From assembly GCF_047675955.1 (NCBI RefSeq), contig NC_132912.1:79074382-79138381 (forward strand): a stretch of 64,000 bases of DNA, in the 5' to 3' direction. Made by a program: the position numbers and the translations under genes. Within the stretch, counting starts at the first letter, position 1, and each line of letters starts with the position of its first letter. The stretch comes from Chlorocebus sabaeus (Eukaryota; Chordata; Mammalia; Primates; Cercopithecidae). This document shows positions 35,166 through 46,122 of the stretch, one piece after another. A model generated the notes under the pieces. The model had not been told where the DNA came from. It saw only the letters and a list, made by a program, of their open reading frames with translations, and did no database searches.

Positions 35166-35211
<46 letters not shown>
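35166..35211. repeat. (AT)15 followed by T17
   Basis: A perfect AT dinucleotide run to 35195 continues directly into a T run to 35211. It is likely length-polymorphic. Confidence 0.92.
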
Positions 35212-35812
35212 AAATAGACTATACAGGAAGAAAGAGCTCTTTCATTTTTGGCAAAAGATAATTCTAAATCTCTGTTGATGGGAATATGGAATCTTCTTTC
35301 TCCTGATTACCAATCAGGAAAATGAAAACTATTTACTGTGAAAAGTCTAGTTGTATCACTTCTAAATCATTTATAGTCCACTAAGTGCTTTGAATAATGG
35401 AGGAGCTAGGAGAGCCCCTGATTTAATTTTGTCTCTGTGTTTCTTCAGTATCTTTGTGCTTTCTTGCATGTAGAGGAATAGCACAGAACAGAGAGTTTAG
35501 ATGATTTTTTTTAAGAAAGCTATTAAAAGCTTTTACAAGGGACTTGAGCTTTAATAAAACCTCTCTGTATGCCGAAAGGCCAAATCTCCAGGGATCTGGA
35601 AAGAAGCAACCTCAAAGTTAAACATTTGCAAAGCAAACTAAATTCATGAGTTTAACATCATTTTTTCCATCTCCCACCCTTATCTTTCTTATAATAAATA
35701 CAACATTGGTTCAATATATTCTTTAACCCAACGTCTCTAATAGATAGCAATATCAAACTTTAAGAGCACATATTTGCCTGACATTTTAGTTTATAAAATG
35801 CTATATTACATA
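35212..35812. other. No recognised feature
   Basis: Single-copy AT-rich sequence; nothing assigned. Confidence 0.5.
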
Positions 35813-36427
35813 TGTATTAGTTTTCTATTGCTGCCCTAACAAAATTATCATAAATTTAGTAGCTTAAAACAATCATTATCTATTATTTCACAGTTTTGTA
35901 GGTCAAAAGCCCAGGTTCAGGTTGGCTCAGCTGGCTCTCTGCTCCAAGTTTCAGAAGGCTGAAATCAAGGTGTCTGCAGGGCTCTCTTCCTTTCTGGAGG
36001 CTCTGGGAGGGTCTTCACTTCCCATCTCATTCACATTGTTGGCAGAATTCAGTTCCAGGCAGTTAGAGGACTATGGTCTCCACTTCCTTGCTGAGTATTG
36101 GCTGGGGTGATTTTCAACTGTTACAGGCAGCCTGCATTCCTTCATTAATGGCCTCATAGTGATCAAATCCTTTTCAAGCTTTGAATCTTTCTAATATTCC
36201 CTTTTGCCTCATCTCTCCTCTGCTCTCTGCCTGGAAAAAAACATGTTTTTTAAGAGCTCATGTGATTAGACTGAACCCTGCCTGATAATACAAAATAATC
36301 TCACCACATCAAGATCTGTAAATTTCATTATGTCTGCAAACCCCTTTTGCCATGTAACACAACGTATTAGCAGGTTCCAGAGATTAAGGCATAGACATCT
36401 TTGAGGGGAGACTGTTTTACTGCCTGT
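35813..36427 (-). mobile_element. MLT1D-like solo LTR
   Basis: Antisense from TGTATTAGTTTTCTATTGCTGCC through TAGTAGCTTAAAACAATC, TGAAATCAAGGTGTCTGCAGGGC and CCCTTTTGCCATGTAAC to GACATCTTTGAGGGGAGAC, the full length of an MLT1-type LTR. It is about 610 bp, somewhat longer than usual, so small insertions are likely. No internal ERV sequence. Confidence 0.8.
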
Positions 36428-36439
36428 AATTCCATAGAA

Positions 36440-36580
36440 TTATCATACCAGGCAAGGCGGACAATATTATCCTAATTTTATAGAGGAAGAAATACAGTGT
36501 TTCAGTATCATGAATTATTTGACCCAGGTCACAGAGTAAATAAATGGCAGAGCCCAGGAGTAAAGACTAAAATCCTTTTG
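36440..36580 (-). repeat. MIR SINE (partial)
   Basis: ATATTATCCTAATTTTATAGAGGAAGAAATACAG and GACCCAGGTCACAGAGTAAATAAATGGCAGAGCC are the antisense MIR core. Confidence 0.75.
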
Positions 36581-36594
36581 TCATTTTTAGTTAT

Positions 36595-37085
36595 TTTTGC
36601 TTTTAATAAACATTTAAAGGGCTCATGGTGAGTGTCAGGTTTTTATATCAAATCTGAGAATACAGGGATGAAAGATATCTCTGAATTTAACAGGTCATAA
36701 TCTTACAGGCAACACTGAGAAATGTCCAAGAAATTTAATATAGTTTGTAAAGGCTTGATAAAGAACACAGAAGGAGTATAATCTCAGGGAGGAAAATAAG
36801 TGGGCATTAAGAAAACCTTGACAAAGAAGGTGATCTTTGAAAACGCTCCTTAAGATCACATAGGAGTTCATCAGTTAGATAGCCAAGGTATATTGGGAAC
36901 AGCATATGTAAATGCTTGGTGTCAAGAAATGCTAGGGCTCCTCTGAAATCCAGCAAATGAGGTGAATGGCACCAGTAGAAAGGAATTGACAGATAAGCCT
37001 GTGAAGGTGGGTATAGTTATACTGTGAAGGACATTTTAAACAGCACTGTACACCTCCATGGTGAGGAAGAGCTGAAGCATTTAAG
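36595..37085 (-). repeat. L2 body, antisense
   Basis: TTGACAAAGAAGGTGATCTTTGAAAACGCTCC, TTGGGAACAGCATATGTAAATGCTTGG and AACAGCACTGTACACC-type text follow the antisense L2 pattern (GGTGACATTTGAGC, GGAACAGCAAGTGCAAAGGCC) with strong divergence. Confidence 0.55.
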
Positions 37086-37254
37086 CCAGGGTTGACATAT
37101 TCCAATATGCATATTAGAAATGTATAAAATAAGGGGCTTGATAAAATGAGCTGAGATGGTGAACAATGGTGATCATTAAATTTAAGGCACTTGCCAGATA
37201 TTTTGAAGATTACAAAGAATATAAATGATACATATGTCCCTATGGAGTTTTTTG

Positions 37255-37700
37255 TCTTCTATCAAAACTCTTTTGGTTGCAAGGAACGGAAAGCCAATTC
37301 AAACTAACATTAACGGGAAAAGCAGAATATGTTGATTCACGTTACTGAAAATCATGGGGCAGATGACTTCAGGCAGAGCTGGATCCAGAGGCTCATTTGA
37401 TGTCATCAAGGATCTCTCTCTCTCCATCTCTGACTTCTGTCCTCCTCTTTTCTGGAATCACTTCAGAGAACTTTCCTTCATGCTGCAGCAAAGATGGCCA
37501 GCAGCAATTTTTGGATTTGCATTATCCATACAGCTAATAATCCCAGAGAAAGGAGTGTTTCCTTTCTCCCACCACCCATATTAAGGACTCTGATTGGTCT
37601 TGCTTACACATGCCCAGCAATGGACAAATTACTCTGTTTACAGGGATAGCGTACTCTAAATAGCTTAACTTAGTTATACATCCACTTCTGTATCAGGGAA
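37255..37700 (+). repeat. Ancient interspersed repeat, family not named
   Basis: The pattern TGGTTGCAAGGAACGGAAAG, GGCAGAGCTGGATCCAGAGGCTC, GATGTCATCAAGGATCTCTC, CAAAGATGGCCAGCAGC and TGATTGGTCTTGC is one that I have seen repeatedly in mammalian DNA, but I cannot name the family with confidence. A related copy appears at 52620-53680. Confidence 0.4.
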
Positions 37701-37856
37701 AATGCAGCCAACCTCATGTGTTGGAGTCAGAGCATTTCCTGAAATAGAGAAATGACAGATTTCCTGAAGCAGAGAACGACAGTTAGGCAAATATAACAGA
37801 TCTCCATCACACAAGCGTACAAATCACCAGAGGGTGTTATTAAAATGCAGCTTGTG

Positions 37857-38136
37857 GGCCGGGCGCGGTAGCTCACGCCTGTAATCCCAGCACTTCGGGA
37901 GGCCGAGGTGGGCGGATCACGAGGTCAGGAGATCGAGACCATCCTGGCTAACACGATGAAATCTCGTCTCCTCTAAGAATGCAAAATATTAGCCGGGCGT
38001 GGTGGCGGGCGCCTATAGTCCCAGCTTCTCGGGAGGCTGATGCAGGAGAATGGCATGAACCCGGGAGACGGAGCTTGCAGTGAGCTGAGATCCGGCCACC
38101 GCACTCCAACCTGGGCGACACAGCCAGACTCCGTCT

Positions 38137-38165
<29 letters not shown>
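37857..38165 (+). mobile_element. AluY with long A-tail
   Basis: Complete sense AluY, starting GGCCGGGCGCGGTAGCTCACG and ending in a tail of about 30 A. Target duplication AAAATGCAGCTTGTG (37842-37856) versus AAATTGCAGTTTGTG (38167-38181). The right arm reads GAGATCCGGCCAC where human-type AluY has GAGATCGCGCCAC, a change that I associate with Old World monkey AluY. Confidence 0.95.
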
Positions 38166-38172
<7 letters not shown>

Positions 38173-38429
38173 CAGTTTGTGTTTCCGTAGTACTGGGAGG
38201 AGGCCTGAGTTTCTGCATGTTTAGAAGCTCCTAGGTGACACCGATGCTAGTGGTCCATGGACCACATTTTGGGTAACAAGGCACTGTATTATCTGTGGGG
38301 TAGCCAAGCCCAGCATGTGAAAAGATAACCATAGTAATAAAAAATGCAAGTTGTGATTCAAGATGATGGCAGAAGAGAGGTACAAAGAGGGATTATCAAC
38401 CAAATTTCAACGACAATGTATACCCCACA

Positions 38430-39862
38430 CTAATACAAAAAAGGATTTCCTCTAGGATACATTAGAAGCCTCAAACTGTGGTCTGTAGTTAACCTGATAG
38501 GTTTTCAAGGGGTCCATGAGGCAAAAACTGTTTTCATAAGAATATTAACATGTTATTTTATTCTTTTTCCCACACTGACCTGTAGTGATTGTACAAAAGC
38601 AATGATAAGTCAAACTACTGGCAGCTTGAACAGTACTGATAGTTTCATTACTAACATGCCCTCATCTTATTAAAAAAAGGAAGAAAACAAGAAATGTCGG
38701 TTTTGTTAAAAAATGTACCCAATGAAGCAGAAAACACTGTTAATTCATTAAATCCCAATCTTGAATTTTATTAGATATTTTTAACGTCCTTTGTAGTGAA
38801 ATGGGAATTATGTATAAAACATTCTGCTGGATGATGGCTGTCAAGAGGAAAAACACTTGTGAAATTGAGTTACAAGCCCAAGTAGCCACTTTTTCATTGA
38901 ACATATTTTTTTACTTGAGAGAATGACTGACAGATTATGGCTATTCTGACTCTTGTATTTGGATGTTTTATTAAAAATGAATGAATGAGTCTCCTACTTC
39001 AAAAAATGATAGTTTTCATTCTTAACAATAACATTAGAACTTTCTAGCAAACATTAGAACTTTGGAAAATATGTCCCCAGGATTGTGATGGCATCTCAAT
39101 TCTGAAAAGCTTTGGTGTTAAGATTGATGGTATATTAATAAATGCAATTTTAAAATTGCTGTGTAATCATTTGGATGATTTACATCATTCAGTGAGTCAA
39201 ATTTTCCAAATGGCCGATGCACAATGTTGCAAAGATATTTATAGGTGAAAAATCCATTGGAAGTGCAAGACAGACACATAGACATCCCTACAATATGTAC
39301 CAAAAATTCATTGATGTGGTTCCAGATTCCATATTGCAACTAAACTTTAAGAAACTGTCTCTTTCCAAGTTTAGTTCCAAAGAAGGGTATCCACAATTAT
39401 CTTACAAAATGAGTAAAGTACTCTTCTCATTCCAAAATACATATCTGTGCGGGCCAGATTGTCTTCACATACTTCAACCTAAACATATATTGCAACAGAT
39501 TGAATGCAGTAGCTGATATGAGAACTCAACTTCTCTGAAATCAGGCATTAGGGAATTAACAAAAATGTGAAACAATGCCACTCTTGTCAAAAATGATTTC
39601 TTTTTGGGCCTTGGAAAACATAGTTATTTTGTCATAAAACTATTTCATTTATTTTAGCATGCATTTGGTTTAATGTTATTTTTAATAGCATTAAAGTAGA
39701 AATATTTAAAATTTTTCCTCAGTTAAAAATTTTCTAATTAGGTAAATGTTTATTGGGTTAATTTACATAAATAAAAGCTCTTTGAGATTCTTAATAGTTT
39801 TTAAGACTGTAAAGTGGTCCTGAGACCAAAATGTTTGTGAACTACTGGGGAAGGCTAATCAG
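38430..39862 (+). mobile_element. hAT-type DNA transposon fossil (Zaphod/Arthur-like)
   Basis: The left end (GAAGCCTCAAACTGTGGTC, GGGGTCCATGAGGCAAAAAC) and the right end (GTGGTCCTGAGACCAAAATG, TGTGAACTACTGGGG) are the decayed ends of a mammalian hAT element of about 1.4 kb. The interior holds the 3' part of a transposase frame on the plus strand. It is an internally deleted copy. The family name is approximate. Confidence 0.65.
39217..39600 (+). pseudogene. hAT transposase C-terminal dimerisation domain remnant
   Basis: hAT transposases cut and rejoin DNA in the nucleus and dimerise through a C-terminal domain. A 99-codon open segment (39217-39516) contains YQKFIDVV, then KKLSLSKF, KEGYPQLS and LFSFQNTYLC, matching the usual order FW..KEEYP.LS and FPTTYLCE of that domain. 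The frame then reads on through a TGA at 39517 into further domain-like residues. No catalytic core is visible upstream, so it cannot act. Confidence 0.6.
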
Positions 39863-40231
39863 AAAAACCTGAGATCGCCAGGTTTTTACTGCCTTTTAAT
39901 TATGGAATATGTTATAATAGCACAAAAACCATGGGTCCTTACTCCTTGAATAAGCTTCCATCATCTAATTTGGTGGTGTTAACCTTTTGGATAAGGTATT
40001 TGGAATAGACCCTGTGCTTTAAAAATATTTCAGACAAAAGCAAAAAACAGAAGTAAAAGACAATACTCACAAATAAATACAATTAGTCTCCTTTAAATGC
40101 CACTGAGTATAATACAGCATTAAATGTTTGTACTTTTACTTAAAATGTGATTCTTCAAAATAAAATTTAGAGATCAAGTCTTTCACATTTCTGAAATAAA
40201 TACTATTTGGCAGGGCTTCTGTTTGTCCCAG
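39863..40231. other. No recognised feature
   Basis: Single-copy AT-rich sequence leading into the polypyrimidine array. Confidence 0.5.
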
Positions 40232-40387
40232 TTTTCTTTCTTTCTCTAGCTCCTTCCTTCCTTCCTTCTTTCCTTCCTTCTTTCCTTCCTTCCTTCTTCC
40301 TTCCTTTCACTCCCTTTCTTCCTTCCTCCCTCCCTTCCATCCTTCCTCCCTACCTCTCCCTCTCTCCCCCTCCCTCTTTCTTTCTTT

Positions 40388-40430
<43 letters not shown>

Positions 40431-40782
40431 CTTTCTTTCTTTCTTTCTTTCTCTTTCTCTCTTTCTTTCTTTCTTTCTCTCTCTCTTTCTTTCTTTCCTT
40501 CCATCCTTCTTTCTTTCTTCTTTTTTCTTTCTTTCTTTTCCTTCCTTCCTTCCCTCCCTTCTCTTCTCCTTCCTTCCTTTCCCTCCTTTCCTTCCTTCCT
40601 CCCTCCCTCTCCCTCTCTCCCCCCTCCCTCTCCCTCTCTCCCCTCCCACCCTCCTTCTCTTTCTGTCTCTTTCTTTCTTTCTTTCTTTTTCTTTCTTTCT
40701 TTCCCTTTCTTCTTTTCCTTCCTTCCTTCCTTCTTATTCCTTCCTTCCTCCCTCCCTCCCTGCCTCTCTCTTTTTTTCTTTT

Positions 40783-40850
<68 letters not shown>

Positions 40851-41145
40851 TTCTTTCTTTCTTTCTTTCCTTCCTTCCTTCTCTTTCTTTCTTCTTTTTT
40901 CTTTCTTTCTTTTCCTTCCTTCCTTCTCTTTCTTTCTTTTTTCTTTCTTTCTTTTCCTTCCTTCCTTTTCTCCCTTCCCTTCTCCTTCCTTCCTTCCTTC
41001 CTTCCCCTCCCTTCCTTCCTTCCCCTCCTTTCCTTCCTTCCTCCCTCCCTCTCCCTCTCTCCCCCTCCCTCTCTCCCCCTCCCTCCCTTTCCCTTTCTCC
41101 CTCTCCCTCCCTCCCTCTCTCCCTCCTTCTCTTTCTTTCTTTCTC

Positions 41146-41229
<84 letters not shown>

Positions 41230-41465
41230 TCCCTTCCTTCTTTTTCTTCTTTTTTTCTCTTTCTTTCTCTCTCTTTCTTTCTCTTTCTCTTTCTTTCCTT
41301 CTTTCTTTCTTCTTTTTTCTTTCTTTCTTTTCCTTCCTTCCTTCCCTTCGCTTCTGCTTCCTTCCTTCCATCCTTCCTTCCTTCCCTCCTCCCTCCCTCC
41401 CTCTCTCTCTCCCTCCTTCCATCCCTCGCTCTCTCTCTCTGTCTCTCTTTTCTTTCTTTCTCTTT
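40232..41465 (+). repeat. 1.2-kb polypyrimidine (CTTT/CCTT/CCCT)n array
   Basis: Almost every plus-strand base is C or T; by eye only about 15-25 purines interrupt 1,234 bp. Near-pure CTTT runs lie at about 40388-40500, 40783-40868 and 41146-41230, separated by CCTT and CCCT/CTCTC segments. The cassette TTTCTTCTTTTTTCTTTC recurs near 40515, 40890 and 41305, and CCCTCCTTTCCTTCCTTCC recurs at 40581 and 41023, so there is a higher-order unit of about 360-440 bp. Frames of up to 433 codons on both strands encode only S/F/L/P or K/E/R/G repeats and are artefacts. Confidence 0.97.
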
Positions 41466-41734
41466 GTTTTGCTACTGCTTCTTGAGATGTCAAAACACAC
41501 TTAAATAGTTGTTGAGAGTTGGTCCTTAGTTTTCAGTACTTTACTTTCCCTTTAATGCTAAACTGAAGGTTGGATCACTAGAGGGTTGGTTGATAGATAT
41601 ATTCTACCCAAGATTACCACCTCAGGATGAGGTTATAAAGCTTCTTATGTGAATAGCCATATTTCTTCCACCTGAAAACAAAGCTTTAGAAAAAAACTTC
41701 AGCATTCCCCATAGGAAGATTTGTACCACTTGCT
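41466..41734. other. No recognised feature
   Basis: Short single-copy spacer. Confidence 0.5.
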
Positions 41735-41935
41735 ATTTATCACATATTATTCTAGATGCCTTGCAAATGTTGACACATTTAAACCTCTTAACAATATTAT
41801 GAAGAACCTATGAAGACATTGGAGCCCATGGAGGTTAAGTTACTCATTCAAGATCATACAGCTATTGAGTGATAGAGAGCCCAGGCAATCTGACTCCAGA
41901 TATGTGTCCATAACCGAAGGCATTAGGCTGAATTA
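41735..41935 (-). repeat. MIR SINE
   Basis: CACATATTATTCTAGATGCCTTGCAAATG, ACATTTAAACCTCTTAACAATATTATGA, GAGGTTAAGTTACTCATTCAAGATCATACAGC and CAGGCAATCTGACTCCAGA are antisense MIR in the proper order. Confidence 0.85.
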
Positions 41936-43654
41936 GTGTGTTGGAGATAATTTAAAAAACAACATTTCAAACGAAGAGTTGCTTAATTTTGGTGAGAATA
42001 ATCTTAATTAGGATTTACTTGTTCATTGGACACATACCCTTGTGCTTGTAAGGCTTCCAAGAAGAGATTCAGGAGAGGTTTAGGTCACAAGAGATACAAC
42101 TTAGCAATAATTTAGAGTTGGTGGAAATCTAGTAATGCTCCCCAAACATTGCCGGCAACATACCCACCAAAAGTATGCAAAAGTATGCAAACCTTGGTTC
42201 TCTGTTACAAATGACAAAATGTCTTTGAAATTTCATACTTTATCCTATGTTTTTGAATTTTGCATATGATAATACTTTAATATGAAAATCATGTTTTAAG
42301 TTACTCCTCATTGAATAAAACTAATTATCCAAGAGATCAGCTGCCACAGTCTTTTGAAGCTTGGAGTGGCTCCTGGCACATTGTACCAATCTCACCTGGA
42401 GAAACCTAGCTCCATAGAATACTTTTGGAAGACCATGGAGTGTTTGTTCTTCTTTGTCTCCTCTTTGTGCACTACTGCTCAGGCACTCCATACCAGCCAG
42501 AATTTGGTTGCCCAGTTCTAAATAAAATGTTAAGAAGAGGGCTTCATGTGAGAAACTATGTACACTAAATAGGTTTAGTGAAGTCATCCAATGGTCCTTC
42601 TTTAACTCATGCCAGTAGTTGCAGTATCAAAAGTCTAAAGAGATTAACAAGGTAACTTGAATGAATGAAATAAGTCAGGTATGCATATTATAGGAAATGT
42701 CGGAGACTCAGATAAATGGAGGGCATGTGTACTATTTAATGTGAGATGAAGTACATACCTCCAACCCACTAAGAATGGGGATCAGGTTGCCTCATGTTTT
42801 GATCTTTAAAAAATTAGAGAAGCAATTTAAATTATTATCTGAATTTTTTTTTGATTTTGGTAAAAACTTCAGTTTTATAAAATATGTGGACAACCAAATG
42901 AGTTTCAGACCTATATGTTGTATCATCTTTCAGTAAAGGTAACACCATTTATGTTGCACAATTGTGTATGTCGTTGATTGTTAGTAGGCACACTCTGGCT
43001 GCGTGTGTGTCAGAGAAAGGGTGAGAAGATAAACTTTTGTCCTCTGATCATCTTAAAGTTTTTGTTTCCATCTACTTACAAGTCCCAAGAGGAGAATTAG
43101 GATGTCGCTTTCTGAACATGTTTATGGTATCATCCTCTGAGGAACATAAATTTCTTTTGTTCTCTCTCTGATGGAAAAATGGAACAACTTTTTCCCATCC
43201 TCTGAAAAGTTATCTGTATGTTGAAATAGTTATTAAGGCTCTCCTTGTTCATGTTTTTGCTTTCGTCAGACAAAATAACCACAAATCCTAAAGTATTTCT
43301 TTAAAGGTTTCTTTTCTTCTTACTTTTTAATTATTTTCACTGTAGAACTATGGACCATCTTCAAGTTTCCCATAGCTTGTTTATAACATGGTTGCTCTGG
43401 ACTAACTTGTCCTCATAACAGTTTAGCCAAAGCTAAATATGAAGAGAACATTATTTGCAGTTACGTTTTATGTCTTTGTGTTATTTTCAAACAGCATTGC
43501 ATTTCTGACTGATATGTAACTTATAATCTGCTGCAATCCCTATATCATTCCCATTATATTTATGTATAACCAGTTATTTATTTTTTGTCCCATAATTTTT
43601 AACTTTAACTGCCTTATAATTCATCTTAAATACTTTCCTTTCTGTATTTTTTTT
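41936..43654. other. No recognised feature
   Basis: About 1.7 kb of apparently single-copy AT-rich sequence. A direct repeat of AAAAGTATGC occurs near 42170-42187. No coding frame of note. Confidence 0.45.
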
Positions 43655-43742
43655 TCCATTCTGTCTCCAGAATTTTGGAGCTTATACTACATGGTGTCCA
43701 ATACATAATAGGTGCTTAAGACAGGTATAATGAATGAAATAT
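43655..43742 (+). repeat. L2 3' end (short)
   Basis: TGGTGTCCAATACATAATAGGTGCTTAAGACAGG ... GAATGAAAT resembles the L2 terminus GTGCCTGGCACATAGTAGGTGCTCAATAAAT with GAATGAATGA. Confidence 0.5.
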
Positions 43743-43879
43743 CTAAACCAAGATTAGGCAATATATCCCACAATAATTTTTATTGGCTCTAACACAATAT
43801 GGATTTATTGAACCTAGTAAAATCTAGTAGAAACTTTTTCCATACTTGACCAAATGTTTGGACTTTATCTAGAGAAAGA

Positions 43880-44111
43880 TCTTTGTTTAAGCCTTGGCTC
43901 TTGCTTCTTATTAGCTATTTAGTTTGGAAAAATCATTCAAGTTCTCTAAGCCTTTGTTTTCTCCTCTAGAAAAATGTATATAGTAATAGCTACCTTTAAA
44001 GTTATTGTGACATTTATACAAGATATTGTATGTAAAATGCTTAAAAGTGTTCTTGGTAGATAGTGAATTCCCACAAAAATGCTGACTCATAAGAAAATGT
44101 AACACCCAAAC
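43880..44111 (+). repeat. MIR SINE
   Basis: Sense MIR: GGCTCTTGCTTCTTATTAGCT, TCTCTAAGCCTTTGTTTTCTCCTCTAGAAAAATG, TAGTAATAGCTACC and TGTAAAATGCTTAAAAGTGT in order. Confidence 0.8.
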
Positions 44112-45434
44112 CACTATATATGGATAAGTTAAAGAGGGGGATGTTTTTCTCAGCTCCTGTTTTCCCTTCTGAAAGGATTTATGATGGAAATTATTCTTGG
44201 ATGCTTAAGAATTCTTCTTCAAGGTATTCTCTATTGATACTTAACTTTCTCATCTTTCTTCTCAAATTGAATGCATAGTACACTTGTTTAGTCCCAGAAA
44301 ATACTTACTACAAAATGTTAAGACTTCAAAATTAGCAGCAGCATCAGTTTCATCTTTTCCTATTATCTTGAGATAAGATGATAGAAAAAAAGATAAGAAT
44401 CTAAATGGCAAGAAGAGCCCACTGATGCAACAAAATAAATGTATACCTGCCATTGAAATACTTCAGAGAAGAATAAAATTTTGGGAATTCAGTGAAGAGG
44501 GATGGTACCTTTGGAAAAAAGGAATCAGGTCTTATACAGAGTGTGTGCCCGAGGAGATATAGGGTAAATGTCTCTTGGGTGATGATGACAGAGATGGGGG
44601 TGATGATGGCAGAACTGGCAGTGTTGATGATATGGATGAGTTACCATAACACGGAAAAGAGGGCTTGGCCACTACAGTAACAACAGAGTATTAGATATTC
44701 CAGTGAGTATCTGACTATGGCAAAGCTTTAGGAATGTAAAAGAGGAAATGACAGTTCAGAAGTGACTCACAGCAACGTGAAAATAACAAACCGACAGACT
44801 GCATGGATGCTAAAATTCACAATTTAAAAATGGCCACCTGACACTCATGCCTCAGCAGATGTTGTAGTTTAAAGTGAAGATTTACAGTTTCTTTGGCAGG
44901 AAGTGAGTTGCTCAGGAAAAGGATTTTTATAAGACTTCTTAATTGTCATCAAATGATAGGATTTAGGGATGGCATTTGTTAACACAAGTTGCTATAAGGT
45001 GGTAACTCACACAAAGTTTACGTTAAGCTTAGGATTCACAATGCAGATTTTCAAAATCCAGATAACCTTGCAAGGCGATTTTCATTTTCAGCCACTGTAG
45101 AACATTATTTCCTACTCAGAACGACTTCAAAATTGTATGTTCCAGGGACACATTGAATTTTATTTTTACACCTTTCTAGTTTTACCTACATAGGGAAATG
45201 GTCATTAATGTGAGACAAATAAAAATCAGAAGATCCTAGCGTTATTACTCTTATTGTTAAGCTTATTCTTGGATTACATTTTTTTTTCATAAAAAGCACA
45301 ACACCCTTAAAATTATAATATACCAGTGACCCTAATATTTGGAGAGCCAAATTGTATGTGGATCCACTTGGGATAATTGTGTATGCAAGTGCCTGGAAAA
45401 ATAGTGAAACTGAAACCAGTTTAAGAATCAAATT
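44112..45434. other. No recognised feature
   Basis: Single-copy sequence, with an imperfect GATGATGG-rich patch at 44580-44640. Open frames are short and without domain signatures. Confidence 0.45.
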
Positions 45435-45640
45435 GCAAAATTTTGTTTTGGTTCTACCATTCATTATCTGTGTGTCATTTGCTAGGCAAATACTTTGAGT
45501 CTCACTTCTCTCTTTAGTTAAATGGGAATGATTTCACAATGGCTTCACAGTGCTGTTTGATAGGACAAAGGAAATAATGTAAGGTCAATGAAAACCACAA
45601 GGGTTGACCAAACATACATAAGGCACTACTATTACTAGCT
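45435..45640 (+). repeat. MIR SINE (degraded)
   Basis: GGTTCTACCATTCATTATCTGTGTG, CTTTGAGTCTCACTTCTCTCTTTAGTTAAATGGG and AAATAATGTAAGGTCAATG are a sense MIR with moderate decay. Confidence 0.6.
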
Positions 45641-45708
45641 ACTAATACTACTTCTACTACTGTTATCACTGCTATTATAACTGCTGCCACCATCACTAAC
45701 AGCATTAC
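45624..45708 (+). repeat. Imperfect (ACT)n/(CCA)n triplet tract
   Basis: CACTACTATTACTAGCTACTAATACTACTTCTACTAC followed by GCTATTATAACTGCTGCCACC. It is a decayed trinucleotide repeat grown on the MIR end. Confidence 0.75.
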
Positions 45709-45867
45709 TTTCATCTTGGGTTTGCTTTGAGTAGCTATTTCTTATCCTGGGTTTGAAGATGAGTAATATATAGATATATGACATATATACTATATTCCTC
45801 TGATACCTGTATAATTAAAACAGTGGAAGATAAGGTAAAACATAGTAATATGCTTTTACATATTTAG

Positions 45868-45984
45868 TTTTAATAAAATACACATCAATTGTAAAAAAGG
45901 GTCAAAAATATTACGAAATTATGATGTAAAAAGTGAAGTATATGAATAGAGGACTCTCTTGTGTTATCCTTTCCCAGTTCCATT
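45868..45984 (+). repeat. Tandem duplication, copy 1
   Basis: 117 bp from TTTTAATAAAATACACATC to CCCAGTTCCATT, repeated at 45998-46122 with two substitutions and one 8-bp indel. The two copies are separated by 13 bp. Confidence 0.97.
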
Positions 45985-45997
45985 ATTAAAATGTGTA

Positions 45998-46122
45998 TTT
46001 TAATAAAATACACATCAATTGTAAAAAAGGGTCAAAAATAATACGAAATTATGATGTAAAAAGTGAAGTATATGAATAAATAAACAGAGGACTCTCTTCT
46101 GTTATCCTTTCCCAGTTCCATT
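45998..46122 (+). repeat. Tandem duplication, copy 2
   Basis: 125 bp matching copy 1 over its whole length, plus an extra AATAAACA after TATATGAATA. The junction carries a perfect 8-bp inverted repeat, ATTAAAAT (45985-45992) and ATTTTAAT (45997-46004), around a GTGT loop. Confidence 0.97.

Noticed and set aside
40207..41508. 433-codon plus-strand frame and 415/397-codon minus-strand frames
   Set aside because: They span the polypyrimidine array; tetranucleotide repeats without stop codons are open in several frames at once and encode only S/F/L/P or K/E/R/G runs.
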